Positions 8,409-17,302 of a stretch of DNA of 64,000 nt are shown here, piece by piece. The stretch's first letter is position 1. Every line of letters starts with the position of its first letter. The notes under the pieces were generated by a model, which saw nothing but the letters and a program-made list of their open reading frames with translations, was not told the origin of the DNA and made no database searches. The position numbers and the translations under genes were made by a program. The DNA is taken from contig NC_018015.1 of NCBI RefSeq assembly GCF_000265525.1, positions 1,462,322 to 1,526,321 of the forward strand. The letters run 5' to 3'. Source of the stretch: Thermococcus cleftensis. Lineage in GTDB: Archaea > Methanobacteriota_B > Thermococci > Thermococcales > Thermococcaceae.

Positions 8409-8974
8409 AGCACCTCGAGTTCGACGGGAGGTATAGGGAAGCGATACTGAAGGGTAAAAAGAGGGCGACGGTGAGGCTCGGCAGGAGGCCGAACCTGAAG
8501 GAGGGCGACACTGTCCTGATACACTCCGGCGGCTACGCGATAGGGAAGGCCGTAATCGAGAGGGTCGAGAGCAAGACGGTGAAGGAGCTGACCGATGAAG
8601 ACGCCTTCCTCGACGGCTTCTCGAGCAGGGAGGAGTTAATCAACGCTCTGAGGGAGCACTACAGGTGGGTGAACGACGACTCGAAGGCCCACGTCATAGT
8701 CTTCCGCCTCGTTGAGCGCTTTGATAAACCGGTTATGAGCTCCGACTACGCCTATGAGGGGAACCTGCCGGTCGAGATAGCGGAGAAGGCCCTAAAGCAC
8801 CTCAACCTTTCCGAGGAGGACAGGAGGCTAATCGAACTATTCCTCAAGACTGGCAGTCTCAGAAAAGCGGCCTACAGACTCGGCGGTCTTAACAAGAGAC
8901 ACCTCATAAGGGAGGCCCTGAGGCGGGCCTACGAGGAGCTGAAAAGGAAAGGCATCATGGGGCCGAGGCTTTGA
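8405..8974 (+). CDS. ASCH domain protein with helical C-terminal extension
   Basis: 189 residues: an N-terminal ASCH domain (about 1-105: [34 protein letters not shown]) followed by about 80 helical residues with a helix-turn-helix look ([28 protein letters not shown]). Pairing an RNA-binding-type fold with a small helical domain suggests a nucleic-acid-binding regulator, which is inference. It starts inside the stop of the preceding ASCH gene, and its 3' end overlaps the convergent gene at 8955 by 20 bp. Confidence 0.75.
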   Translation: MKHLEFDGRYREAILKGKKRATVRLGRRPNLKEGDTVLIHSGGYAIGKAVIERVESKTVKELTDEDAFLDGFSSREELINALREHYRWVNDDSKAHVIVFRLVERFDKPVMSSDYAYEGNLPVEIAEKALKHLNLSEEDRRLIELFLKTGSLRKAAYRLGGLNKRHLIREALRRAYEELKRKGIMGPRL

Positions 8975-9236
8975 CGCTCTCCAGGAGCGTAACCGTCTCT
9001 TCTCCCCCGACCTCCCTCTTGATTGCGGAGAGCCTGACGGGCATGAGCTTGAAGGTGTTGCCATTGATTAGCCTTCTGAGGACCTTTTCAAACTCCTCCA
9101 TTTCCCTCTCGCTCGCGAAGTCCACACTGGCTATGAAATCGTACTCCCCGTAGAGCCAGTAGCCACTCACGGGGAGCCTTTCCAGAACCTCGTCTCGAAC
9201 CCCCCAGACGAGGAGTATAGCCTCGATTTTCCTCAC
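8955..9236 (-). CDS. Stand-alone Lrp/AsnC ligand-binding-like protein
   Basis: 93 residues from the GTG at 9236 (an ATG at 9281 is possible but lies in the promoter). The pattern EAILLVWGVRDEVLERL, then SGYWLYGEYDFIASVDF, resembles the RAM/ACT-like effector domain of Lrp/AsnC regulators without the DNA-binding part. Such proteins usually bind small molecules or partner with full-length Lrp proteins. A GGAGGTG lies at the start and a TATA-like GTTTTTATCATAAATC just upstream, flanked by an inverted repeat. The start codon is the least certain part. Confidence 0.6.
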   Translation of the reverse strand: MRKIEAILLVWGVRDEVLERLPVSGYWLYGEYDFIASVDFASEREMEEFEKVLRRLINGNTFKLMPVRLSAIKREVGGEETVTLLESVKASAP

Positions 9237-9251
9237 CTCCTGCACAACAGG

Positions 9252-9284
9252 AAGTTGATTTATGATAAAAACCTTTCTCAACTT
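9252..9284. promoter_or_regulatory. Inverted repeat flanking the TATA region of the Lrp-like gene
   Basis: AAGTTGA (9252-9258) and TCAACTT (9278-9284) are perfect inverted copies separated by 19 bp that contain the TATA-like element of the minus-strand gene. A dimeric regulator could bind here and block the promoter. Confidence 0.4.
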
Positions 9285-9386
9285 TTTCTGTCAGACGTCC
9301 AACTTATCGAAAGTTTTTTGATGGCCGTTCGTCTCCCCGGCGGGAAGCGTTTTAATCCTAAAGGAGAACGGGAAACGGTGGTGGAA

Positions 9387-10088
9387 ATGAAGGCCGTCTT
9401 CTTCGACTTCGTCGGGACGCTCATAACCAAGGAGGGCGAAAACGTAACCCACCAGAACATAGTTCGCGAGGTTCTGAAGAGGGCCGGGAGGGAAGACCTG
9501 GACTACCTGCGGCTGTGGGAGGAGTACGAGGAGGAAAGCTCGGTGATGTTCAAGGAGCTCGCAGGCAAGCCCTACGTCAAAATCCGGGACGTTGATATCG
9601 AGGCCATGAGAAGAGTGGCCGAGCGTTACGGCTTCACCGTTCCTGAGGACTTCTGGGAGATTAGTCTTGAGATGCACGCGAGGTATGGAAAGCTCTTCCC
9701 CGATGCCGTCGAGACGATTAAAGCACTTAAAGACCTTGGCCTGCACGTTGGCATAATCACCGACTCGGACAACGACTACATAGAGGCCCACCTAAAGGCA
9801 CTCGGCATCTACGACCTCTTTGACTCGATAACCACCAGCGAGGATGCCGGCTTCTACAAGCCCCACCCGAGGCCTTTCCAGCTCGCCCTTGAGAGGGCCG
9901 GCGTTGAAGCGAGCAAAGTTCTCTACGTCGGCGACAATCCTGCCAAGGACTGCGTCGGGGCAAAAAATGTTGGAATGCTCAGCGTCCTTCTCGACCCGAA
10001 GGGGGCGAGGAGAGAGCTCTGGGGAAACTGCGACTTCGTGGTCTCAAAACTTGGCGAGGTCGTTGAAATCGTTAAGGGGTTGATGTGA
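9387..10088 (+). CDS. HAD-superfamily hydrolase, PH1421-like
   Basis: 233 residues from the ATG at 9387, preceded by GGTGGTGG and by TATA-like CGTTTTAATCC about 35 bp upstream. Motif I is FFDFVGTL: nucleophile Asp7 is present, but the +2 general acid/base Asp is Val9. Motif II is ITDSD, motif III Lys is in GFYKPHPRPF, motif IV is YVGDNPAKDCVGAKN. The sequence resembles Pyrococcus horikoshii PH1421, which I recall as having the same DFVGTL, so the substitution appears to be a family trait. The substrate is unknown. Confidence 0.82.
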   Translation: MKAVFFDFVGTLITKEGENVTHQNIVREVLKRAGREDLDYLRLWEEYEEESSVMFKELAGKPYVKIRDVDIEAMRRVAERYGFTVPEDFWEISLEMHARYGKLFPDAVETIKALKDLGLHVGIITDSDNDYIEAHLKALGIYDLFDSITTSEDAGFYKPHPRPFQLALERAGVEASKVLYVGDNPAKDCVGAKNVGMLSVLLDPKGARRELWGNCDFVVSKLGEVVEIVKGLM

Positions 10089-10157
10089 GGGGTCGGCAAC
10101 GGCAGGGGTCTTCATCGCCCTGGCGGCTCGTTTAGCGAAATTTTCGTCATTCCCCTC
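10087..10157 (-). ncRNA. Possible degenerate C/D box-like RNA
   Basis: In the gap between two convergent genes the minus strand reads GAGGGGA, C-box-like ATGACGA (10150-10144), C'-like CGATGAAG, D-box-like CCGA (10096-10093), CCCCTC. The end sequences pair as in the candidate at 6443-6502, but C and D boxes each have one mismatch. Low confidence. Confidence 0.25.
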
Positions 10158-10161
10158 TTCT

Positions 10162-10734
10162 TCACTCCCTAAGCCTCTGGTAGGCGGCGTAAAGCCTCTG
10201 GAGGACGGTTATCCACGCCAGGACTGCAACTGCGTAAACACCGTACTCAACATGGCCGAAGAGCGCGGTGATGATTATTATCAGTAGCCTCTCGGCCCTC
10301 TCGGCTATCCCAACGGCCAGCCTTCCGGAGCCGGCCAGCTCGGCCCTGCAGCGCTCGTAGCTGACGAGGTAGCTCCCCATGAAGGCAATGAAAGCAACAC
10401 GCCAGTCGGCGAGGTTGCCCAGGGCTATCCCGAAGAGAACCGCACCATCGCTTATCCTGTCGAAGGTTGAATCCAGGAACGCTCCAAAGCGGCTCGTCTT
10501 TCCTGTCAGCCTCGCGAGCGTTCCATCGAGGGCATCGACGAGAGAGCCGAAGAGCAGAACGAGAGCCGCTATGATCTGCTCGCCGCGGTAGAAGAGGTAC
10601 GCCCCGGCGAGGCTTACCAGCAGACCGAGGACGGTTATCGTGTTCGGAGTCACTCCCGCCCTCGCGAGGGGTCTAACGATCGCTTCCAGGTAGCCCTTAA
10701 CGTTCTCGCGGTAGCGGTTGAGAACCATGAGCAT
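10162..10734 (-). CDS. Archaetidylinositol phosphate synthase (CDP-alcohol transferase)
   Basis: 190-residue membrane enzyme with the complete CDP-alcohol phosphatidyltransferase motif: D67-x2-D70-G71-x2-A-R75-x8-G84-x3-D88-x3-D92 (VDALDGTLARLTGKTSRFG, AFLDSTFDR). It also has the N-terminal GVTPNTITVLGL typical of this family, and about five hydrophobic helices. Archaeal members make archaetidylinositol phosphate from CDP-archaeol and inositol phosphate. It follows the tRNA methyltransferase gene by 3 bp, with GAAGTGAGGG as its ribosome site. Confidence 0.88.
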   Translation of the reverse strand: MLMVLNRYRENVKGYLEAIVRPLARAGVTPNTITVLGLLVSLAGAYLFYRGEQIIAALVLLFGSLVDALDGTLARLTGKTSRFGAFLDSTFDRISDGAVLFGIALGNLADWRVAFIAFMGSYLVSYERCRAELAGSGRLAVGIAERAERLLIIIITALFGHVEYGVYAVAVLAWITVLQRLYAAYQRLRE

Positions 10735-10737
10735 CCC

Positions 10738-11274
10738 TCACTTCAGCTCGATTACCCTCTTCCCCCTCTCCTGCGGGATTATCTTGAGTTTTGCATTCTG
10801 GAACTCCTTCCTCAGGCCCTGCCCTTCAAGGAGCCTGTCGAGGAAGACCGCCAAAGCGGCAACCTCGCTGTGGGGCTGGTTCCCCACGCCGACGTTGTAA
10901 TCTGCGATCTCATAGACGTCTCGGGGCACCTTCTCGGCACCGACGACGACGAGCACGTCCCTGCCTTCCTTCAGCTCGTCCCTGATTCTTGGCATCGCGT
11001 CGTCGATGTGGATCCCGTACATCGTGAGGTGGACTATCATTCCTCCTCGCTCCTTCCACTCCCTCATCAGCCGCTTCCAGCCCGGGTCGAAGGTTATCTC
11101 GAACGGTCCCCCCCAGCGCCTCACAACGTCCTCGACGCTCTCCCTCACGTGCTCGTCTTCTTCCGCAGCTATGACGATTTTATCCGCCCCAAACGCCCTC
11201 GCCGTCAGAGCGACGTGGGTCGTTATCCTCTTGTCCCTCTCAGGTCTGTGACCAAGGCGAAGCACGGTTATCAT
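10738..11274 (-). CDS. tRNA (cytidine(56)-2'-O)-methyltransferase, aTrm56
   Basis: 178-residue SPOUT methyltransferase that methylates the ribose of C56 in the T-loop of archaeal tRNAs, stabilising the elbow. N-terminal [28 protein letters not shown] is characteristic. The SPOUT knot is visible in [40 protein letters not shown]. Its start overlaps the stop of the upstream lipoprotein gene by 4 bp (ATGA) and it runs into the archaetidylinositol phosphate synthase gene. Confidence 0.93.
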   Translation of the reverse strand: MITVLRLGHRPERDKRITTHVALTARAFGADKIVIAAEEDEHVRESVEDVVRRWGGPFEITFDPGWKRLMREWKERGGMIVHLTMYGIHIDDAMPRIRDELKEGRDVLVVVGAEKVPRDVYEIADYNVGVGNQPHSEVAALAVFLDRLLEGQGLRKEFQNAKLKIIPQERGKRVIELK

Positions 11275-12878
11275 CTCACATCACCCGCGAATATCCTCCA
11301 GTACTTCGTGAAGTCGTCGCTCCACGTCATGTCCCTGTAGAACTCGTACATGGTTTTTACGTTTTGCTCCATTCTCTTGGTGCTGTACTCCTCCACCACC
11401 CTGTTGAGCTCTTCATCGTTCGGGGCTGAGGCCAGGAGGAAGAGGGCGTAGAGCCTCTCGTTCTCGTTCAGGTTGTTGAGCACCATAGTGAGCTTGGAGC
11501 GGAGTTCCGGCTTCAGTCTGTCACTAACGACGCTCAGGAGCCTGTCCTCCAGGTTGGCCGTGAAGTCCCCGGTTATATCAACGTGGCCGTGTCCGCTGAG
11601 GTCCGTTGGGTTCTGGGCGACTATCCGGTATCCTTCCACCGTTATCATCTGGTACAGCCGCGGAAAGTAGGGGCTGGCGAGGTAGTCCTCCAGGGAGCCG
11701 ATGAACGAGTGCCTGATGTCTACGACGTACCAGCCGTCGGTCGTGTAGAACTCCGTCACCGGCCTTCTGGTGCAGTCCGTTCCGTTGTACACCGTGACGA
11801 CCCTTGCCGGGACGTCTATGGAGCGGAGCATCGCGGTCAGGAGTATCTGACCCTCGGCGTAGCTTATCCTGTCCTGGAGGAGTATCTTTTCCGGTTCCAG
11901 GGTCGAGGTGGTGTCCCCGAGGGAGTAGTTGCTTACCAGCCAGCTTAACAGCCTCTCCGCGGCACCCTCCTCCGAGCTGGTGTTCCCGATTATCCTAAGG
12001 GTAAGACTCCTTATCTCGGCCCTGTCGAAGGAGGGGGTTGAGTTGTAGAGGTCTGCCCAGTAGCCATCGACCAGATACCTGTCCGTTATCCAGTGGTACT
12101 TCAATCCGTAGGCTTCCCTGAGGGTTTCCTCGCTCTTCTCCCAGGGCCTCCACGTTATCTCAAGGGGTACGCTCTCGACGACGCTCTTCTCGGCGTCGCC
12201 TATCCTGTACCTGAGTATCGCCGAGACGTATCCCTTTCTGTAGGCGTAGGGTGCCTTGACGGTGTACCTGAGGGTAACCGTTTCCTCCCCGTTCAGCTCG
12301 TCCGGCAGCGCGTCGGCGGCGGTTACTTTCATTCCATCGAGGAGGTCGAGTCTAACATCAAGGAGATCCACCGGAACCTCCAGCCGGTTCCTTATGGTGA
12401 CGGTTATGGTCGAGACCTCTCCTCCCTCCAGCACTCCCGGCCCCTTCACGTCCAGTTCGACTTCCTCTGAGGGAAGAACGTCCCGTGAGACGGAGATCCT
12501 GAACTGTCCGTAGAAGCCCGTCCAGGTTCTTTTAAGCTCATCGGTCAGCTCGAGGGAGAGCTTGAGGTTGTAGTAACCGGGTATGGCAGGGGCCTTGAGT
12601 ATCCAGACCAGCTGAACGGACTGGCCCACGGGCAGAACGTCCGGGAACTTTGGCTCCTGGAGTATCTGGAAGCTGTCGTCGCCGAGAACGAGGGTTGCCC
12701 CCGTCAATCCGACCTTGCCCGTGTTGTTCACGAAGACGATGACGTGGAGCGTTCCGTCGGGAGCCACTACTGTTTTATCAACCGAGAATCTGACCTCGGC
12801 GGGAGGTTTGAAGAGACAGCCCGAGGCAACCACGATAAGAATCAGGAGCAGGGTGAGGGCGAGCCTTCTCATGGTCAT
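11271..12878 (-). CDS. Lipoprotein with Ig-like domains and an inactive transglutaminase-like domain
   Basis: 535 residues. A lipobox ([10 protein letters not shown]) gives a lipid-anchored extracellular protein. Residues about 25-250 look like two beta-sandwich (CARDB-like) domains: [15 protein letters not shown] and [19 protein letters not shown]. Around 340-400 comes a transglutaminase-like core: [22 protein letters not shown], then [17 protein letters not shown]. The Cys expected after EGQ and the His before the Trp strand are absent, so it is probably a non-catalytic fold. It is the first gene of an operon with aTrm56. Confidence 0.7.
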   Translation of the reverse strand: MTMRRLALTLLLILIVVASGCLFKPPAEVRFSVDKTVVAPDGTLHVIVFVNNTGKVGLTGATLVLGDDSFQILQEPKFPDVLPVGQSVQLVWILKAPAIPGYYNLKLSLELTDELKRTWTGFYGQFRISVSRDVLPSEEVELDVKGPGVLEGGEVSTITVTIRNRLEVPVDLLDVRLDLLDGMKVTAADALPDELNGEETVTLRYTVKAPYAYRKGYVSAILRYRIGDAEKSVVESVPLEITWRPWEKSEETLREAYGLKYHWITDRYLVDGYWADLYNSTPSFDRAEIRSLTLRIIGNTSSEEGAAERLLSWLVSNYSLGDTTSTLEPEKILLQDRISYAEGQILLTAMLRSIDVPARVVTVYNGTDCTRRPVTEFYTTDGWYVVDIRHSFIGSLEDYLASPYFPRLYQMITVEGYRIVAQNPTDLSGHGHVDITGDFTANLEDRLLSVVSDRLKPELRSKLTMVLNNLNENERLYALFLLASAPNDEELNRVVEEYSTKRMEQNVKTMYEFYRDMTWSDDFTKYWRIFAGDVR

Positions 12879-12919
12879 CTTCCAAACCCTTTAAAGCCCG
12901 AACCGTTAATAAGCTTTAG

Positions 12920-13708
<789 letters not shown>

Positions 13709-14272
13709 ATGGTAAGGCGCGGACTCTTCGTCGGCCGGTTTCAGCCGGTTCACAACGGGCACATAAAGGCCCTTGAGTTCGTTTTCTCGCAGGTTGATGA
13801 GGTCATCATCGGAATTGGGAGCGCCCAGGCGAGCCACACGCTCAAGAATCCCTTCACGACGAGCGAGAGAATGGAGATGCTGATAAGGGCCCTGGACGAG
13901 GCTGGGGTTGAGAAGCGCTACTACCTGATTCCGCTCCCGGACATAAACTTCAATGCCATCTGGGCGACCTACGTGGTGAGCATGGTTCCGCGCTTCGATG
14001 TGGTTTTCACGGGCAACTCGCTCGTTGCACAGCTCTTCAGAGAGAAAGGCTACGAGGTCATCGTCCAGCCGATGTTCAGGAAGGACATACTCTCGGCGAC
14101 CGAGATAAGAAGGCGCATGGTCGAGGGGCAGCCCTGGGAGGAGCTCGTGCCGAGGAGCGTGGCCGAGTTTATCAGAGAGATAAAGGGCTGTGAAAGAATA
14201 AAGATGCTCGCCACGAACCTGGAAAAGAACGAGAAGGAGCTCCAGGCGCCGATTAGGATTCCGGAGTTTTAG
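13709..14272 (+). CDS. nadM: Nicotinamide-nucleotide adenylyltransferase
   Basis: 187 residues. It joins NMN (or nicotinate mononucleotide) and ATP to make NAD+. The nucleotidyltransferase motif GRFQPVHNGH is at about 9-18 and the second signature ILSATEIRRRM near 126-136, as in archaeal NMNATs. TGA-ATG adjacency places it in one transcript with the SAM hydrolase. The roughly 20 C-terminal residues beyond the usual archaeal end are unremarkable. Confidence 0.95.
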   Translation: MVRRGLFVGRFQPVHNGHIKALEFVFSQVDEVIIGIGSAQASHTLKNPFTTSERMEMLIRALDEAGVEKRYYLIPLPDINFNAIWATYVVSMVPRFDVVFTGNSLVAQLFREKGYEVIVQPMFRKDILSATEIRRRMVEGQPWEELVPRSVAEFIREIKGCERIKMLATNLEKNEKELQAPIRIPEF

Positions 14273-14311
14273 AAGCCTTGAATCTCTTTACCTTTGAATT
14301 AGGGGGTATGT

Positions 14312-15064
14312 ATGGAGGCAGACTGGAAACTCGCTTTGGAAAAGTTTATTGAGGGCTGGAAAACTAAGGACTTCGTCGAGGCGGCCCTGCTAACTGGGAG
14401 CTATGCCCTCGGCCTCCAGACGGCGCGCTCGGACATAGACGTTTACATCGTGCTCTCCGATGACGTGGATTGGCGGGAAAGGGGAAACGTAGTCGTGGAC
14501 GGCTTCCTCATCGAGTACTTTGCAAACCCGGCGAGGCAGATAAGGCGCTACTTTGAGAAGGAGCTTGTCCAGAACAGCAGGAGTACGGCGAGGATTATCA
14601 CCATCGGAAAAGTTCTCTTCGACAAAACCGGAATAGCTGAAGCTCTCAAATCGGAAGCGCTGGAATACATGAAGAGACCCTTTGAACGGCCCGATGAGAC
14701 TTGGGTGGAAATAGCTAAGTACTTCCTCTGGGACATGCTCGACAGTCTGAAGGACGCTGAAGACAGGAACGATCCCAGCTCTGGCTACCTCTACAACTTG
14801 GCTCTCAACAGAGCCCTTGAGGTTTATTCGAAGTTCTTGGGTGTTGAAATTCCTCCAGCGAGCAAAGTTTACCGCCTTTTCAGGGACGAAAACTTTAGAA
14901 GGGCTTACCTCTACCTGGACTTCCCGGACGAAAAGTTCGTGAATCTCTTTCTCAGGGGCATAAAAGAGGTCAGAACCGAAAACGTCGAGGCTTTGATAAA
15001 CTACATCCTTGAACAGATGGGTGGCTTTAGAATAGACGGCTGGAGGCTCAGAATGCGGGTTTGA
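14312..15064 (+). CDS. Nucleotidyltransferase-domain protein
   Basis: 250 residues. The N-terminal Pol-beta-type nucleotidyltransferase core has LLTGSYALGLQTARSDIDVYIVL (about 27-49): the G-S motif and the D-x-D pair that binds metal, with a third acidic residue in the FLIEYF strand. The C-terminal 130 residues are helical and could be a HEPN-like or substrate-binding domain. A single nucleotidyltransferase like this may modify RNA, protein or an antibiotic; none can be chosen. It converges on the TumE-type gene with a 17-bp overlap. Confidence 0.78.
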   Translation: MEADWKLALEKFIEGWKTKDFVEAALLTGSYALGLQTARSDIDVYIVLSDDVDWRERGNVVVDGFLIEYFANPARQIRRYFEKELVQNSRSTARIITIGKVLFDKTGIAEALKSEALEYMKRPFERPDETWVEIAKYFLWDMLDSLKDAEDRNDPSSGYLYNLALNRALEVYSKFLGVEIPPASKVYRLFRDENFRRAYLYLDFPDEKFVNLFLRGIKEVRTENVEALINYILEQMGGFRIDGWRLRMRV

Positions 15065-15401
15065 TTCTTTCCTCGATGGCCTTCAGAACGTCCTCCAGTG
15101 AAACCTCCCTGGAAGGCTGAACGTTATCCTTGGAGCCGACGTGCTTATGATGTGGGAAAGTCTCTACATCCCTGTGGTGCGGCGCGTTATCCCAGCGAAC
15201 TATAAGCTCCCCATTCCTCTGCCACTGGAACGAGTAGTTGTAGTCATCCTCGGAGACGAACTCCCTGATGTACAGAACGCTCCCGTCTATTAGCTCTGCC
15301 TTGATTTTCAGGAAATAGAAGCTCTCTCCTTCTTTGTAATCGAGAATCTCGTAATCCTTAACAACGGGACTGCCATCAAGCAACTCTAACTCTCTGAGCA
15401 T
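15048..15401 (-). CDS. TumE-family toxin (DUF6516)
   Basis: 117 residues from the ATG at 15401, which has GGGAG seven bases upstream (a TTG at 15407 would add two residues). Family marks: LKIKAELIDGSVLYIREFV, then YSFQWQ and the His-rich NAPHHRDVETFPHHKHVG near 72-89, followed by SLEDVLKAI. This is the pattern of TumE-like toxin proteins. The gene begins 26 bp inside the 3' end of the upstream small helical gene, the tight coupling usual for toxin-antitoxin pairs. Catalytic activity is not established from sequence. Confidence 0.75.
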   Translation of the reverse strand: MLRELELLDGSPVVKDYEILDYKEGESFYFLKIKAELIDGSVLYIREFVSEDDYNYSFQWQRNGELIVRWDNAPHHRDVETFPHHKHVGSKDNVQPSREVSLEDVLKAIEERIKPAF

Positions 15402-15654
15402 GCTCAATCTCCCTGAGCCTGCTTTTGAGTTCTTCCAGTTTCTTTACGTAGGCCTTCCACTCAATGTAGTCGTCCCATGCCTCGAAAGACTCCTCCGAGC
15501 TTTTGAGTTTTTTCTCGAACTCTTCAATCGTCATCCCATATTTCTCCTCGAACATCCTGATTTTCTCGCGTATCGGAGCAAGCTCGGAGATTACCCTCAG
15601 CCTCTCGTGGGCCAGCACGTCCCTCTTCGAAATCACGACCTCGCTCATCGCCAT
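15376..15654 (-). CDS. Helical partner protein, putative antitoxin of TumE
   Basis: About 92 residues from the ATG at 15654 (a second ATG two codons later is also possible). It is almost entirely charged helix: KIRMFEEKYGMTIEEFEKKL, then SFEAWDDYIEWKAYVKKLEELKSRL. Small helical proteins of this look commonly precede DUF6516 toxins in archaea, so an antitoxin role is inferred from order and overlap. A TATA-like GTATTTATTCC lies near 15680-15690 on this strand, inside a decayed MFS gene end. Confidence 0.65.
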   Translation of the reverse strand: MAMSEVVISKRDVLAHERLRVISELAPIREKIRMFEEKYGMTIEEFEKKLKSSEESFEAWDDYIEWKAYVKKLEELKSRLREIEHAQRVRVA

Positions 15655-15661
15655 CACACCA

Positions 15662-15897
15662 CTAACTTGACCCACCGGAATAAATACCTTTTCCCGCCAG
15701 CCACCAGAACATCACTCCCGCCAGCAGGAACATCGCTAAGCTCGCCGCGTACGGGAGAGTTGCGTGGATGCTCGCTAAAGCACCCGCGATGAACGGCGTG
15801 ACGAGGCCAAGAACCTTCCGGTAGCTCGATATCGCCGCGTGGAACTCGCCCGGTGGGGCCTGGAAGAACGCAGGCGGGCGTTCATGGCCATCGTGGC
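15662..15897 (-). pseudogene. C-terminal remnant of an MFS transporter
   Basis: On the minus strand, after the GNAT gene stop, a frame reads PPGEFHAAISSYRKVLGLVTP, then FIAGALASIHATLPYAAS, then a hydrophobic helix (LAMFLLAGVMFWW) and a stop at 15662-15664. This is the last pair of helices of a major facilitator protein. Upstream the reading jumps frame near 15860 (MAMNARL in one frame, AFFQAPPG in the next), and the N-terminal 300-odd residues are missing. The toxin-antitoxin promoter lies within this relic. Confidence 0.65.
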
Positions 15898-16710
15898 TTA
15901 AACCAGCCTCTTCCTGAACGCCAGCACGTTAGGCTCCTCTGCCTCGTCCCAGAGGAAGAGGCCGAGCCGTTTTAACCCCGGCAGGAGCGGTTTAACCCCG
16001 CTCGGAAGCATCACGTCGAACTCTTCCCTGCCCCTCTCCCTCGCTACCCACGCCATCGCTGGAAGGATAGCCTTGAGCGTCGCGAGACCGACGTCCAGAG
16101 GCGTGAAAGTTGCTCCCTCCTTCGGGACCAAAAAGTGGAAGCCGTTGATGTCGTAGAGCTCGGCGTTTTCCTTAATCCACTCTAAGGCCTCCCTGCTCCT
16201 CCTCACGAAGCGCCAGCCGACGGGAACGGTGCCGAGCGTCAGGTCCTCAAGGGTCGGCTCTATCCGCTCAGGCTCCTCCGGCTCGAAGCTCTCGGTTTTT
16301 GCCCCGAAGACGAAGAACCTGGCCCTCACGTGGAAGCCCGTTCTCTCGGCCATTGCTATGCTCTCGCGGTTGAGGAAGTAAGTCGCGAACTCAAGGGCCT
16401 CAATCTTCCCCTCGCGGGCGAGCCTCTCGCCCAGTTCAAGCATAAAGCCGTGGAGCTTCCTCCCGTAGCCCCTACCTCTGTAATCCGGGTGAACCCTCAG
16501 CCCCTCAAGCCAGCCGACCTTTCCCGGGAGAAGCGTCAGCTTCGCCGTGCCGATTACCTTTCCATCAACCTCCAACACGTAGAAGTGGCCGTCTCTAAGC
16601 CATTCGTCGAAAACCCTTGCCAGGTAGTCTTCCCCGCCCCACGTGAGCCTTGAAATCTCCTCGATGAAGGGTCTGTCATCAGGTCTGGCTTCCCTTATGA
16701 GAGGTTCCAT
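15898..16710 (-). CDS. GNAT-family N-acetyltransferase
   Basis: 270 residues. The N-terminal 150 form a GNAT domain: IREARPDDRPFIEEI start, VIGTAKLTLLP, and the acetyl-CoA loop VHPDYRGRGYGRKLHGFML (about 73-91, matching R/Q-x-x-G-x-G/A). The C-terminal 120 residues form a second domain with weak GNAT character. The substrate is unknown. GGTGGT precedes the ATG at 16710. It lies just upstream of the MFS remnant, so it may once have been co-transcribed with that transporter. Confidence 0.82.
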   Translation of the reverse strand: MEPLIREARPDDRPFIEEISRLTWGGEDYLARVFDEWLRDGHFYVLEVDGKVIGTAKLTLLPGKVGWLEGLRVHPDYRGRGYGRKLHGFMLELGERLAREGKIEALEFATYFLNRESIAMAERTGFHVRARFFVFGAKTESFEPEEPERIEPTLEDLTLGTVPVGWRFVRRSREALEWIKENAELYDINGFHFLVPKEGATFTPLDVGLATLKAILPAMAWVARERGREEFDVMLPSGVKPLLPGLKRLGLFLWDEAEEPNVLAFRKRLV

Positions 16711-16778
16711 ACCACCACCCGTTGCCTGATTGGAAAAACGCTCTTAAGCACCTTTCGTTATTACGTTTGGTGGTGTTA

Positions 16779-17279
16779 ATGAATCGCCTCCTCGCGCTCG
16801 CCGTCGCGTTGCTCATCATTTCCGCCTCCCTTGGCTACGCATACCATCAGCAGGAAAGGGAGTTTGAGGCCACTCTGAATGGCATACTCGATGTTTCAAA
16901 CATCGCGGTCTTCTGCCTGGAAGACATGAACACCATCGGGATAATGCTCGATGGCAACGTGAGCAATGATGTCCTTAGGGAAAGGCTGAGCCGGTACACT
17001 TACTGCTCCGTGATGATGGAAAAGGCAGCGTTCTCCCTCTATCTGCTGAATGAAGATGAGAGGTACTGGAGGCTCCATGTGGCGGCCAGTAATCTGGAGG
17101 TCTACCTCCACACGGCCATGAACAGTCCAAATCCCGATGAAGTGCTCTCGGACGACGTGAAACTCCTCGATGAAATCTCAAGAGAACTGGGTGCGGTGCT
17201 CGAAAACGGAGGGGTGGGTGAACTGTCCCCCGCCCGCGCGGAGAGGCTGTTCAACCTGACGCAGAGGCTATCAAGCTGA
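16779..17279 (+). CDS. Small membrane-anchored or secreted protein of unknown function
   Basis: 166 residues. An N-terminal hydrophobic helix (MNRLLALAVALLIISASLGY) acts as signal anchor or signal peptide; the rest is helical and extracytoplasmic with two Cys. I do not recognise a family. The ATG at 16779 is chosen for the GGTGGTG six bases upstream. It is followed 23 bp downstream by a broken methyltransferase gene. Confidence 0.6.
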   Translation: MNRLLALAVALLIISASLGYAYHQQEREFEATLNGILDVSNIAVFCLEDMNTIGIMLDGNVSNDVLRERLSRYTYCSVMMEKAAFSLYLLNEDERYWRLHVAASNLEVYLHTAMNSPNPDEVLSDDVKLLDEISRELGAVLENGGVGELSPARAERLFNLTQRLSS

Positions 17280-17302
17280 GGCGAGGTTTTGGAGGTATCC
17301 TA

